Assembly (NCBI GenBank): GCA_017398765.1
Contig: JAFQEY010000078.1
Coordinates: 1 to 46,894, forward strand
Source: Akkermansia sp.
Lineage (GTDB): Bacteria; Verrucomicrobiota; Verrucomicrobiia; Verrucomicrobiales; Akkermansiaceae
Length of the DNA stretch: 46,894 nucleotides
Reading direction: 5' to 3'
The translations under genes were made by a program, and so were the position numbers. Under the pieces are notes generated by a model. That model did not search any database. It was not told the DNA's origin and saw only the letters and a list, made by a program, of their open reading frames with translations. Shown piece after piece: positions 15,221 through 23,930 of this stretch (positions are counted from its first letter, which is position 1; each line of letters starts with the position of its first letter).

Positions 15221-16006
15221 ATGGCATATCTGGAGCTGCAGCATGTGAGTGTGCATTATCCGGTGCGCAACACCTGGGGTGCTACCGGGGAGGTGGTGCG
15301 TGCCGTGGATAACGTGAGCCTTTCCGTGGATAAGGGGCAGATTCTCGGCTTGGTAGGTGAGTCAGGCTGCGGCAAGTCTACTCTTTCTCGCGCCATTATG
15401 CAACTGCAGCCGGTAACTGCCGGAAAAATTCTGCTCCGGGGAGAAAATCTGACCGCTCTTCCTCCCCGAGAGGTAAGGAAACGCCGTCTGGATTTTCAAA
15501 TGGTGTTTCAGGATCCCTATGCCAGCCTCAATCCGAGATTCAGCATCTTTTCCACCTTGCAGGAAGCCCTTACGCGCCGGGAAAAATTGCCGCGCAACAT
15601 GCATGAGCAAGCAGTAGCAGAGCTGATGGAGCGTGTAGGCCTCAGCCCAGAGCACATGTACAAGTACCCGCATGAGTTTTCCGGCGGTCAGAGGCAGCGT
15701 ATCGCCATTGCCCGTGCTATTGCGCCGCGCCCGGCCCTGCTGCTGGCAGATGAACCGGTCTCCGCGCTGGACGTCTCCATCCAAAGCCAGATTCTGAACC
15801 TGCTCACGGAGCTGACTCGGGATATGGGACTGACCATGATTTTCATCTCCCACGATTTGTCTGTGGTACACTATCTGGCAGACAGGATAGCGGTGATGCA
15901 ACGCGGCTGCCTGGTGGAACAAGGCTCTGCAGATGATGTGTTCCACCGCCCACAGGCGGACTACACACGCCGTCTGCTGGCAGCTATCCCGCGCCTGAAT
16001 GACTGA
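15221..16006 (+). CDS. ABC transporter ATP-binding protein, OppF/DppF-like
   Basis: The 261-residue ATPase has all ABC motifs: Walker A GESGCGKST (about residue 47), Q-loop FQDPYASLNPR, signature FSGGQRQRIAIARAI, Walker B LLLADEPVSALD and the His-switch ISHD. The sequence matches the peptide/nickel-transport class that is normally paired with a second ATPase, two permeases and a binding protein. None of these partners is encoded here, so it is an orphan in this window and its cargo is unknown. The C-terminal RRLLAAIPRL segment is typical of the OppF/DppF group. The ATG at 15221 follows a gene-free stretch. Confidence 0.88.
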   Translation: MAYLELQHVSVHYPVRNTWGATGEVVRAVDNVSLSVDKGQILGLVGESGCGKSTLSRAIMQLQPVTAGKILLRGENLTALPPREVRKRRLDFQMVFQDPYASLNPRFSIFSTLQEALTRREKLPRNMHEQAVAELMERVGLSPEHMYKYPHEFSGGQRQRIAIARAIAPRPALLLADEPVSALDVSIQSQILNLLTELTRDMGLTMIFISHDLSVVHYLADRIAVMQRGCLVEQGSADDVFHRPQADYTRRLLAAIPRLND

Positions 16007-16049
16007 TTGATAGATTGCAATGCGCACTTTTCGCTTGCAAGCCACACCG

Positions 16050-16069
16050 CCGTCAGTATATACTGACGG
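16050..16069. promoter_or_regulatory. Perfect 20-bp palindrome immediately before a start codon
   Basis: The arms CCGTCAGTAT and ATACTGACGG form a perfect inverted repeat with no spacer, ending one base before the ATG at 16071. It covers the normal ribosome-binding position. It could be an operator for a dimeric repressor or a translational hairpin. Confidence 0.65.
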
Positions 16070-16070
16070 T

Positions 16071-16997
16071 ATGCTCAAAAAACTCATATACGGACTTGTG
16101 CTGGCGGCCATTGTGTCACCGGCAATGGCTGCTGTGGATTGGATGACCGATTTGGAGGCTGCCAAGTCAAAAGCGGCAGCGGAAAATAAGGCACTATTGT
16201 TGGATTTCACCGGGTCTGACTGGTGCGGTTGGTGTATCCGCATCCGCCGGGAAGTGTTCGATAAGCCCCGCTTTGCGGCTTATGTGAAAGACAAGTTTAT
16301 CCCCGTGGAGATAGACGTACCCAATAATCCTAATTTTGACAAAGAGCTTCGCCGGCGTAATGAAGAGCTCTGCCAACAATACGCGGTAGAGGGATTCCCC
16401 ACCATCATGGTGACAGATGCGCAGGGAACGGTTGCCGGCGGTTTTGTGGGCGGTATTGTTGACCCTGCCGCAGTAGAGGCCATTCTGAACGAAGGTCTGA
16501 ACAATGTCCGCAAACTGGAAGAAGCACAAAAACTCTCCGGGGTGCAAAAAGCACAGGTACTGGCAGAGGTGTACAAATCACTGCCGGAGGATTTGGTGGG
16601 TGCCGCAACCCCGCTGCTCAAAGAAATCAAAGCACTGGATCCGCAGGATACTGTGGGGTTGAACAAATTGGCCCAAGCGCGGGAGCAGAAAGAGAACTTC
16701 CTCCGCGGACTCGCTGAAATCGACAGCGAAGAGCAGTTGAGCACCTACCTTGAAAAAGCATTGGCAGAAGCATTCCCGGAAAACCGCCCGATGATGCTGC
16801 AGCTCAAGGGGCAGTTAATGATTAATCAGGCAAAGACAGAGGCAGATATCCTGGCGGCACGGGATGTTCTGCTGGAATCTGTGGGGAATGATGCCGCCAT
16901 GCGTACCAAGCTTGAGCAATATTTCTCCAACCCGGCAGAGCTGCTGAAACGCACCAAGGCCCGGCGGAATGACAGACGCAACAATTCCGGCAAATAA
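16071..16997 (+). CDS. Exported thioredoxin-like protein
   Basis: The 308-residue protein has a signal peptide (MLKKLIYGLVLAAIVSPAMA) followed by a thioredoxin fold. LLLDFTGSDWCGWC supplies a redox CxxC (C52 and C55), and a cis-Pro-like segment lies in YAVEGFPTIMV. It is like the DUF255/thiol:disulfide interchange proteins of the periplasm. The C-terminal half, from about residue 145, is a helical region rich in Glu, Ala and Lys with no recognised domain. It ends in a basic tail KARRNDRRNNSGK. The likely role is thiol exchange in the envelope. An ATG 51 bases upstream would read through the palindrome at 16050-16069, so 16071 was chosen. Confidence 0.8.
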   Translation: MLKKLIYGLVLAAIVSPAMAAVDWMTDLEAAKSKAAAENKALLLDFTGSDWCGWCIRIRREVFDKPRFAAYVKDKFIPVEIDVPNNPNFDKELRRRNEELCQQYAVEGFPTIMVTDAQGTVAGGFVGGIVDPAAVEAILNEGLNNVRKLEEAQKLSGVQKAQVLAEVYKSLPEDLVGAATPLLKEIKALDPQDTVGLNKLAQAREQKENFLRGLAEIDSEEQLSTYLEKALAEAFPENRPMMLQLKGQLMINQAKTEADILAARDVLLESVGNDAAMRTKLEQYFSNPAELLKRTKARRNDRRNNSGK

Positions 16998-17054
16998 GAC
17001 CTCCGCCCCGGTTCTGAGACTCCGCCCCGCACACGGCTCTGCCTGATAATCTTC

Positions 17055-17083
17055 TTGACATTTGTCTTGTGCAGGCGTATGTA
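17055..17083 (+). promoter_or_regulatory. Promoter of ndk
   Basis: TTGACA at 17055-17060, a 17-bp spacer and TATGTA at 17078-17083. This gives a leader of about 20 nt and shows that the upstream in-frame ATG at 17062 is inside the promoter. Confidence 0.75.
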
Positions 17084-17109
17084 TGTGCCAACGCAACAAC
17101 TCAGCAAAT

Positions 17110-17562
17110 ATGTATAATCGCGACGAAAAGACTCTGATTCTGTTCAAACCGGACTGCGTGCGCAAAAACCTTTCCGGGGAAATCCTGCAGCGTCTGCTGG
17201 CGGAGGGTTTCCGCCTGCGCGGCATGAAAATGATGCAGCTCAATGATGAGCTGCTGCGTGAACACTATGCCCATATCATCGATTTGGTGATAGATGGCAA
17301 GCCCCTGTTCCCCACGCTGAATGCCTTTATGCAGAGCAGCCCCGTGGTCGCTCTCGTCCTGTCCGGCCCCGGTGTCATCACCCGCGTGCGCACCATCCTT
17401 GGCCCGACCAATTCCATGAAGGCAGACAAGGGAACAATCCGCGGTGATTTCGGCACTAACAGCATGCTCAACATCTGCCACGCTTCAGATTCCCCTGAAA
17501 GCGCGGAAGCGGAAATCAAGCGTTTCTTCTCAGAAGCTGAGCTCTTTGATAACGTGGACTAA
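17110..17562 (+). CDS. ndk: Nucleoside diphosphate kinase
   Basis: Ndk moves the gamma-phosphate of ATP to NDPs through a phospho-His intermediate. The 150-residue protein begins DEKTLILFKPDCVRKNLSGE. It has the active-site NICHASDSPESAEAEI, whose His is the phosphorylated residue, and ends EAELFDNVD. Length matches the family. The ATG at 17110 was chosen because the first beta-strand starts just after it and the promoter lies upstream of this point. A shared terminator separates it from the convergent amidase genes. Confidence 0.95.
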   Translation: MYNRDEKTLILFKPDCVRKNLSGEILQRLLAEGFRLRGMKMMQLNDELLREHYAHIIDLVIDGKPLFPTLNAFMQSSPVVALVLSGPGVITRVRTILGPTNSMKADKGTIRGDFGTNSMLNICHASDSPESAEAEIKRFFSEAELFDNVD

Positions 17563-17592
17563 TCACTGCTTTCGGTTATTTTCACACACCTC

Positions 17593-17631
17593 AAAAAAAA
17601 CCGCCCTGCTTCCGGCAGCGGCGGTTTTTTT
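17593..17631. terminator. Bidirectional terminator between ndk and the amidase gene
   Basis: The stem AAAACCGCC (17597-17605) / GGCGGTTTT (17620-17628) has an A8 tract on the left and a T7 tract on the right, so it can stop both convergent transcripts. Confidence 0.85.
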
Positions 17632-17635
17632 CAGT

Positions 17636-18748
17636 TTATTTCCTGCGGCGAGAATCTGATTTTTTGCGCGCTGCGGGGCGGCGTTTGCGCGGGGAGGCTT
17701 TCTTGTTGCCGGTATCAGCTTTTTTTACCGGAGCGTCTACCTTGGCAGGCTCGGCAGGCGGCGGCGGGGGCGGAGGAAGAGCCTTGAGCTGCGTTTCCGG
17801 ATTCATCACCCCGGCAAATGTGCTGATGCCGTCAGCCAGGGCCAGAGCCAGGCGGTTTTGATACTCATCACTGCTGAGCAGCTCAGCCTCCTCCGGGTGG
17901 GTGGCATACCCCAGCTCCACCAGGGCCGCCGGGCAGCTCAATGAGTTCAGCAGGCTATAGCGTGAGCGCCGGCAACCACCATCCTTTGCCTCTGCCCGGT
18001 GAACCATAGCCGCCTGCAGAGCAACAGCCAGTGCCGCATTGGCGGCATCATGCTCATTGACCGGGCGCACTTCCTCACCGGGCTCAGCCGGAGCCGCGGT
18101 GTAGGTTTCTGCCCCCCTCATATCACTGCGCCCCTTGTTGAGGTGGAGACTGATAAAAACGGCATTCTCCGCCCGGGCAGCCATATCGACTCGGAATTGG
18201 TCTGAGAGATGCCGGTTATCCTCACGCGTGAGCTGTACCTCCATGCCGCGTTTCTTCAGCTCTGCTGCCAGTTTTCCTGCCACCATCAGCACCACATTGG
18301 ATTCACGTATACTATCTGTCACAGTGCCGGGGTCATGCCCACCATGACCGGGGTCAATGATTACCGTCCGGACCGGGCGGCGGTTGGTGATATAGGTAGG
18401 CCGCAGCACCGGATCTATCAATTTCAGCAAATCAGTGCGAGAAACAAGCAAATCCCCCTTATCATCCGAGCGGGTGGGATGACTGAGCTCGCAGCGCAGG
18501 CCATGGATGCTCAGTTCCGCAGGAGCCGGGCCGAAGATGAGGGTAACGGTGCCGTTCCCCACGGCGCGACCGGCTCTGTCCCGAGGCTGCGCTATGGGCA
18601 TGAACTTGTAAAAACTGCGAATCTCCTCCAGAGCAATATAGCCGGAATTCTCATTATCGGCACTGTTCCACATAGCACCATCTGCGGTGACAGCGAAACA
18701 GGGCAGAGACAACCCTGCCAGAGCAAGAAACAGGGCAAAGCATTTCAT
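17636..18748 (-). CDS. N-acetylmuramoyl-L-alanine amidase, AmiC-like (second copy)
   Basis: The 370-residue exported enzyme would cleave the stem peptide from peptidoglycan. A signal peptide (MKCFALFLALAGLSLPCFA) is followed by a beta-rich N-terminal domain. The Amidase_3 catalytic domain has IIDPGHGGHDPGTV (Zn His), a conserved Glu in IRESNVVL, SLHLNKGRSD and VELGYATHPEEAELL. The C-terminal tail has a run of eight Pro and then a strongly basic Lys/Arg region (SPRKRRPAARKKSDSRRRK). This kind of tail may bind the wall or DNA-like polyanions. Its start overlaps the stop of the paralogue at 18745-18748, so the two are translated together. Confidence 0.9.
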   Translation of the reverse strand: MKCFALFLALAGLSLPCFAVTADGAMWNSADNENSGYIALEEIRSFYKFMPIAQPRDRAGRAVGNGTVTLIFGPAPAELSIHGLRCELSHPTRSDDKGDLLVSRTDLLKLIDPVLRPTYITNRRPVRTVIIDPGHGGHDPGTVTDSIRESNVVLMVAGKLAAELKKRGMEVQLTREDNRHLSDQFRVDMAARAENAVFISLHLNKGRSDMRGAETYTAAPAEPGEEVRPVNEHDAANAALAVALQAAMVHRAEAKDGGCRRSRYSLLNSLSCPAALVELGYATHPEEAELLSSDEYQNRLALALADGISTFAGVMNPETQLKALPPPPPPPAEPAKVDAPVKKADTGNKKASPRKRRPAARKKSDSRRRK

Positions 18749-19836
18749 CCGCGTTTGTTCCCCCTCTGTTTGCGGGAACCAATAGTGGTTTTCCCCATGC
18801 TGGAACCGGATATACTGGTGCGAACTCTCCCCTTGCTGCCACCGTTGGTTGCTACCCGGCTATTGCCTTTGGGGCGATTTCGGCAAACGACACTGCTGTA
18901 GCCGACAATTCCCTCACAAATACTGCGTGCCAGCTTTTCCTGGTATTTGGCTCCGGAGATAAGCCGCCCCTCTTCCGGGTGGGAAACAAACCCTCCCTCA
19001 AACAAAATAGCCGGGCGCTCAATGGTGCAGAGCACCGAGAAACGGGCACGCTGAATACCGCGATCCGTGGCATTGGTGCTCTTGATAGCCCGGCTGTGAA
19101 TAGCTGTTGCAAGGGCTATATTCTCACTGTCCTGATCATTTCCTGCCAAATCTGCCATACGCCGGGTGCGGGCAAAGGGAGAGGTTGTACCATGGGGTGC
19201 CAGGGTAAATGTTTCAATGCCCTCTGCCGCACGGCGTCCGGAGTTGTGGTGTATGCTCACAAAAATGGAATTCGGGCAGCGGTTAGCAATGGCAACGCGC
19301 TGCTGGAGCGTCAGGAACACATCTTTATCACGGGTCATCACCACGCGGTAGCCACAATCCTGCAGCATCTTACGCAGTTTCAACGCCACCGCCAGGTTAC
19401 AATCCTTCTCCCGTGCATAGGGGCTGACGGCCCCGGCATCGTGCCCACCATGCCCGGGGTCTATCACCACCGTGTGCAGCGTCCCCGCGTTATTAGAAAA
19501 CTGCGGACGCAGCACCGGATCCACCAGCTTGCGCACATCCGTGCTGGATATCATCAACTGCCCCGCATAGCTGCGAATCGGGTAGGACAACACATAGCGG
19601 TAGTTATTCACGTAAAAATCCTGGTGGTTATTCCGCAGAGAAACGCGGTGCGTTCCCTGATAAGTCACCATGCTGCCTCGGGCTGCCACCGGATCCAGCT
19701 TGTAATTTCTGCACACCTCTGACAACCTCACATACTCTATGCCGTCAATGGATTCCGTATTGTAGACACCCTGAGCACAAACACGCCCCAACAGGCACAC
19801 TACCAAGGCCAGTGCGAGTATCAGACATTGCTTCAT
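18745..19836 (-). CDS. N-acetylmuramoyl-L-alanine amidase, AmiC-like (first copy)
   Basis: This 363-residue paralogue of the following amidase starts with a signal peptide (MKQCLILALALVVCLLGRVCA). An N-terminal domain shares DPVLRP with its partner. The catalytic domain carries VVIDPGHGGHDAGAV, EKDCNLAV, FVSIHHNSGRRAAEG and ILFEGGFVSHPEEGRLI. The C-terminal tail, KGRVRTSISGSSMGKTTIGSRKQRGNKRG, is basic and Ser/Gly-rich. The tandem pair suggests two amidases acting at the same step, perhaps cell separation. A promoter at 19863-19891 lies upstream. The ATG at 19836 leaves a 20-nt leader; an in-frame ATG at 19851 is also possible. Confidence 0.9.
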   Translation of the reverse strand: MKQCLILALALVVCLLGRVCAQGVYNTESIDGIEYVRLSEVCRNYKLDPVAARGSMVTYQGTHRVSLRNNHQDFYVNNYRYVLSYPIRSYAGQLMISSTDVRKLVDPVLRPQFSNNAGTLHTVVIDPGHGGHDAGAVSPYAREKDCNLAVALKLRKMLQDCGYRVVMTRDKDVFLTLQQRVAIANRCPNSIFVSIHHNSGRRAAEGIETFTLAPHGTTSPFARTRRMADLAGNDQDSENIALATAIHSRAIKSTNATDRGIQRARFSVLCTIERPAILFEGGFVSHPEEGRLISGAKYQEKLARSICEGIVGYSSVVCRNRPKGNSRVATNGGSKGRVRTSISGSSMGKTTIGSRKQRGNKRG

Positions 19837-19862
19837 TTGATTAGTTCCCATAGGTTATTCTC

Positions 19863-19891
19863 AGTCTAGCATTTTCCTCCCCACGCGACAA
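19863..19891 (-). promoter_or_regulatory. Promoter of the amidase pair
   Basis: On the minus strand, TTGTCG (19891-19886), a 17-bp spacer and TAGACT (19868-19863). Confidence 0.65.
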
Positions 19892-19992
19892 GCGGAAAAT
19901 CAACAATGACGGAAAGAAAAACGCCACGCATTGCGGAAGCCCCGGCAGGGGTGCTCATGCCCGGTAGCATCAGTGTCTTCTGCAAGCCCGGA

Positions 19993-20020
19993 TTGACAAG
20001 CGGGAATAATTTGGTAGAAT
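19993..20020 (+). promoter_or_regulatory. Promoter of the TPR-like lipoprotein gene
   Basis: TTGACA at 19993-19998, a 16-bp spacer and TAGAAT at 20015-20020, about 37 bases before the ATG at 20057. Confidence 0.7.
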
Positions 20021-20056
20021 GGCAACATCGGGTGCAGTTTCCCCCGGTGTTTCAAT

Positions 20057-20863
20057 ATGATTCAAGTGAGCTCTTTCAGGTTTTTTTGGATGATACTGCT
20101 GAGCAGTCTGCTGACTGCCTGCGGGATTCAGATTCAACTGGAAAACGCTGTACCGGCAGAGGTGCATCTTGGGCGGGGAGCTTGTGTGACCGTGCGGGAT
20201 ACGACACATTCTCACTGCCCGGTAAATCGAGATGCAGCACGGACACTGTGCCGCGCCTTTTATCATCGATTGGCAGATGACGGTTACTACAGCCCGGCCC
20301 CGTGGGGAGGCTGCGGTATAGGCGGTGCGGAAATTGAGCTGACAGACACACACGTTCACCATGGCGACAAAGGGAAAAGTACCACCTCTCGACTTTGTAC
20401 TACAGTAGAGGTCAATGCAGGCTACCGCAACCTGTACCGCCGGCATGAGGACGAGCTTTTATCTCAGGACAGCCACGGCTGCTATAATATTGCTGATGCG
20501 GCTGACAGCATTGCCCGCCGCACACTCCGTATACTGACACCGCACGTGGCGACCTACAGTGAGTACGTGGAACCAAATGACCAAAACCCCGCGCTGGAGC
20601 AAGGAGCCCGCGCCTGTGCTGCAGGAAACTGGCGTGCGGGGCGCAGCTATGCGCAGCAGGCTCTTGAGGCGAACCCGAATGAGGCTGAGGCATACTACCT
20701 GCTGGGTCTTATTGAGCGGTATGAGCAGAATTATACCCAATCAGATGAGATGTTCCGCAAAGCAGCTGCCCTGGGTAACAAAAGTAAGTACGCAAAGGGC
20801 ATTCGCGGAAATGCAAATATTCAGCAAAACGCGGCAACCTTCCGTCAACAGGTGGGGGGCTAA
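20057..20863 (+). CDS. Predicted lipoprotein with TPR-like repeats
   Basis: The 268-residue protein starts with a lipoprotein signal (WMILLSSLLTACG, lipobox LTAC). A Cys-containing beta-rich N-terminal region follows, about residues 25-150, with no match I recognise. From about residue 175 the sequence becomes helical with TPR character: GNWRAGRSYAQQALEANPNEAEAYYLLGLIERYEQNYTQSDEMFRKAAALG. This suggests a protein-protein interaction role at the outer membrane or periplasm. It sits alone between the divergent amidase pair and a LysR gene. Confidence 0.75.
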   Translation: MIQVSSFRFFWMILLSSLLTACGIQIQLENAVPAEVHLGRGACVTVRDTTHSHCPVNRDAARTLCRAFYHRLADDGYYSPAPWGGCGIGGAEIELTDTHVHHGDKGKSTTSRLCTTVEVNAGYRNLYRRHEDELLSQDSHGCYNIADAADSIARRTLRILTPHVATYSEYVEPNDQNPALEQGARACAAGNWRAGRSYAQQALEANPNEAEAYYLLGLIERYEQNYTQSDEMFRKAAALGNKSKYAKGIRGNANIQQNAATFRQQVGG

Positions 20864-20892
20864 GTAAAAAATCCTGCAAACCAGGTCAAAGG

Positions 20893-21795
20893 ATGTTTGA
20901 GAATCTGTTTTCAGAACACGGCTTGTCGCTGGAGCGTCTGCGCACGTTGCAGCTGGTGTCAGAAGCAGGCAGCATTGCCGCCGCCGCACGCGGAGATACC
21001 ACCCGGCAAAGCCAGTATTCCCGCCAGCTCAAAGAGCTGGAGCAGTTTTTCGGAACAACACTCACACGCCGCCAGGGGCGCGAGCTGAAACTGACTGCCG
21101 CGGGGCAGGAACTCTTGCAGATTGTAAATGCCGCGTTTGTTTCATTGGATGACTTCAAATGCCGGGTGTCAGAAACCGGGTATCGCTACAAATTGGGCTG
21201 TGGGGACAGCATTCTTGCCTGGATGGTGGCCCCGGTTCTGGAGCAAGCTGTGCAGGAGGGGGAAAATTGGCAATTCTCTTTCTTCAATCTGCGCAATGCA
21301 GACGTTTCCCGCCAGTTGCTGGATATGGAGCTGGATTTGGGAATCCTGCGGACAAATGCTATTTCTTCGGACTTGCTGAAACATTTGCCTATTGCCAGGG
21401 TGAAGTATGCACTCTATGTGCCGCCTCATTTGCAGAAATATGCACCGGATTTTGAGAGAGCCCTCACACAGTTACCCATTGCCACTCTGGGGAGCGGTTC
21501 ATTTTTCACGCGGTTACAGGCGGTGCTGCAACCGCTTGGGCTGAACCTGGCGCACCTGAATGCCACGCAGTCATTCCCCTTTGCCTTGCGATTATTGCAG
21601 ACGGGAGGTTTTGCCGCCATTTTACCGGATATTGCCCGGATTGAGCTCCCGGAAGATGTGCTGAAGCTGGAATCACCCGCTTTGGAACCGCTTACCCGCC
21701 AGTTGAGTCTGGCCTGGAATCCCCGTTTATTACGGGTACGCCCGGCAGCGGAAGAGGTGATTCGTTTCTTTATTCGAACACTGACACGGAGATAA
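20893..21795 (+). CDS. LysR-family transcriptional regulator
   Basis: The 300-residue protein has an N-terminal winged HTH (LRTLQLVSEAGSIAAAARGDTTRQSQYSRQLKELEQFFGTTLTRR, about residues 16-60). A LysR-type effector-binding domain of about 220 residues follows, with VKYALYVPPHL and LLQTGGFAAILPDIA in typical positions. The effector and targets are unknown. It lies 29 bases after the lipoprotein gene on the same strand and upstream of asd, so a link to amino acid metabolism is possible but unsupported by any other sign. A weak AAAGG precedes the ATG. Confidence 0.85.
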   Translation: MFENLFSEHGLSLERLRTLQLVSEAGSIAAAARGDTTRQSQYSRQLKELEQFFGTTLTRRQGRELKLTAAGQELLQIVNAAFVSLDDFKCRVSETGYRYKLGCGDSILAWMVAPVLEQAVQEGENWQFSFFNLRNADVSRQLLDMELDLGILRTNAISSDLLKHLPIARVKYALYVPPHLQKYAPDFERALTQLPIATLGSGSFFTRLQAVLQPLGLNLAHLNATQSFPFALRLLQTGGFAAILPDIARIELPEDVLKLESPALEPLTRQLSLAWNPRLLRVRPAAEEVIRFFIRTLTRR

Positions 21796-21869
21796 AGCTG
21801 CGGAAAAGCAGAACTCCCTTACACGCCCCTCTGTCAGGGGAAATTTACCCGGCGTAAGAGAGATTATGC

Positions 21870-21897
21870 TTGCACATTCAGCGCGTTAGTGTATACT
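21870..21897 (+). promoter_or_regulatory. Promoter of asd
   Basis: TTGCAC at 21870-21875, a 16-bp spacer and TATACT at 21892-21897, giving a leader of about 40 nt. Confidence 0.65.
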
Positions 21898-21944
21898 CGC
21901 ACGCGCAAGACGCCTGACAAGATACCTGCGTCTGCTTACTGAAC

Positions 21945-22961
21945 ATGAACATGACTAATCCCAGAGTAGCTATCGTTGGCGCCACCGGTGCAGTGGGCGT
22001 CGAGATTCTTTCCTGCCTTGAGACCCGCTGTTTCCCGCTGGCCTCACTTAAACTTCTGGCCTCTCATCGTTCTGCCGGTAAACAGGTTGCTTTCCGCGGA
22101 GAAATGCTTACCGTTGAGGAACTGACCAAGGATTCTTTCCGGGACGTTGATATTGCGCTTTTCGCGGCCGGCGGTGATATTTCACGGGAGTATGCCCCCG
22201 TGGCAGGGGAGTGCGGCTGTGTGGTGATTGATAACTCCTCAGCATTCCGTCAGGATTCTCAAGTCCCGTTGGTGGTGCCGGAAATCAATGGAGCAGCCGC
22301 CTTTGACCACCCGCGCAACATCATTGCCAACCCGAACTGCACCACCATCATCACACTGATGGCACTCTACCCCCTGCATCTCAAGTTCGGGCTCAAAACC
22401 ATCATCGCCAGCAGTTATCAGGCTGTTTCCGGCAGCGGGCAGCACGGCATCACCGAGCTGGAAAACCAGGTACGCGCCATTGTGGACGGCCACCCGGTAG
22501 AAATCTCCACCTACCCCCGCCAGATTGCTTTCAACGTACTGCCGCAGATTGATAAGTTTGCTGACAACGGCTACACCAAGGAAGAATTGAAGATGCTCAA
22601 CGAGGGTCGTAAGATTATGAACCTGCCGGAGCTGAACGTGACCTGCACCTGCGTGCGTGTTCCCGTGTACCGCAGCCACTCCATTTCCTGCATCGCTCAG
22701 TTTGAGAAGCCCGTGGATGCAGAGACCGCCCGCACCTGTTTTGACGGCATGCCCGGCATCGCGCTCATGGATGATATTGCCAACAACGTGTGGCCCACCC
22801 CGCTGGATTCCACCAACGGCGATACCTGCTACGTGGGACGTATCCGCAAGGATTTGGCCGTAGAAAACGCCCTCAATCTCTGGGTGGTGGGTGATCAGGT
22901 GCGCAAGGGTGCTGCCCTCAACGCCGTTCAGATTGCTGAGCTTTTAGTGAAAGGCTGCTGA
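21945..22961 (+). CDS. asd: Aspartate-semialdehyde dehydrogenase
   Basis: Asd reduces aspartyl phosphate to the semialdehyde, which feeds lysine, threonine, methionine and diaminopimelate synthesis. The 338-residue protein has the Rossmann GATGAVG, the catalytic Cys132 in NPNCTTI and the active-site His in GSGQHGITELE. The pattern (IDNSSAFRQ, NVTCTCVRVPVYRSHS) is that of the Gram-positive/type 2 class. It begins with two possible Met codons; the first is taken here. The ispA-like gene starts 4 bases after its stop, so the two form an operon. Confidence 0.95.
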   Translation: MNMTNPRVAIVGATGAVGVEILSCLETRCFPLASLKLLASHRSAGKQVAFRGEMLTVEELTKDSFRDVDIALFAAGGDISREYAPVAGECGCVVIDNSSAFRQDSQVPLVVPEINGAAAFDHPRNIIANPNCTTIITLMALYPLHLKFGLKTIIASSYQAVSGSGQHGITELENQVRAIVDGHPVEISTYPRQIAFNVLPQIDKFADNGYTKEELKMLNEGRKIMNLPELNVTCTCVRVPVYRSHSISCIAQFEKPVDAETARTCFDGMPGIALMDDIANNVWPTPLDSTNGDTCYVGRIRKDLAVENALNLWVVGDQVRKGAALNAVQIAELLVKGC

Positions 22962-22964
22962 GTC

Positions 22965-23849
22965 ATGGATATCAAAACCCTTATCAAAGAGACAGCCGCC
23001 AAGGTGGAAGCCCGCCTCAACGAGCTGCTGCCCGGCGAAGATGTCGCCCCGGTGACACTGCACAAGGCCATGCGCTACAGCATTTTTGCCGGTGGTAAGC
23101 GCATCCGCCCGCTGCTGTGTCTGGAGGCCGCCAAAGCCTGTGGCGGCAGTGCGGACGCTGCGTTGAATGCCGCCTGCGCATTGGAGGCCCTGCATACCTA
23201 CACGCTCATTCACGACGACCTGCCCTGCATGGATGATGATGACCTGCGCCGCGGGCGACCCACAAACCACAAGGTATTCGGGGAGGGGGTAGCGGTGCTG
23301 GCCGGTGATGCCCTGCTGACGGAGGCATTCGCCATGCTTGCTCGCGTGCCGGCCAATGAGCGCTACGATGCCAAGGACTATATCACCGAGTTTGCCTTCC
23401 GCACCGGAAGCCTCAATCTGGTGGGTGGACAGGTGCTGGATTTGGAGGGAGAAGGCCGCCAACTGAGCGTAGATGAACTGCGTGCCATTCACCATGGCAA
23501 AACCTCTGCTCTTATCATCGCCTCCCTCCGTTTGGGTGGCATGGCCGCCGGCTGCACCGCTGAGCAGCTGGATGCCCTCACCGCCTACGGGCGTGACCTT
23601 GGTCTGGCCTTCCAGATAATTGATGATATACTGGATGTAACCTCCTCCCCGGAGGTGCTGGGCAAGAGCATCGGCAAGGATGCCCGTGAGCAGAAAGCCA
23701 CCTACCCCGCCCTGGTGGGGCTGGAGAACGCCCGTGCAGAGGCGCGCGCTCTCACCGCTGCCGCCCGGGCTGATTTGGATGTATTCTCAGCTCGCCGCGC
23801 AGAAAACCTGCTCGCCATCAGTGATTACCTGCTGAAGCGTGATTACTGA
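22965..23849 (+). CDS. Polyprenyl synthetase, farnesyl/geranylgeranyl diphosphate synthase type
   Basis: The 294-residue prenyltransferase condenses IPP with allylic diphosphates. The first Asp-rich motif is DDLPCMDDDDLRRGRP (about residues 84-99) and the second is FQIIDDILDV (about residue 217), with GKRIRPLL and GGQVLDLEGEG between the usual positions. It is most like IspA-type enzymes. Chain length depends on residues around the first motif, and C15 to C20 cannot be separated confidently here. The enzyme would supply quinone and undecaprenyl-carrier precursors. It follows asd by three bases, an unusual but plausible pairing. Confidence 0.92.
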   Translation: MDIKTLIKETAAKVEARLNELLPGEDVAPVTLHKAMRYSIFAGGKRIRPLLCLEAAKACGGSADAALNAACALEALHTYTLIHDDLPCMDDDDLRRGRPTNHKVFGEGVAVLAGDALLTEAFAMLARVPANERYDAKDYITEFAFRTGSLNLVGGQVLDLEGEGRQLSVDELRAIHHGKTSALIIASLRLGGMAAGCTAEQLDALTAYGRDLGLAFQIIDDILDVTSSPEVLGKSIGKDAREQKATYPALVGLENARAEARALTAAARADLDVFSARRAENLLAISDYLLKRDY

Positions 23850-23930
23850 TTCCCCTCCCCGGAAGAAATGGGAGATGCAGGAGTAAAGGCTTGCGGGATA
23901 GGTGACGGGATGCTATACTGAGCACGTAAT

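Noticed and set aside
20057..20280. Plus-strand ORF at 19906-20280 as a separate gene
   Set aside because: It overlaps the lipoprotein gene in another frame and its start lies upstream of the promoter of that gene. It has no recognisable domain.
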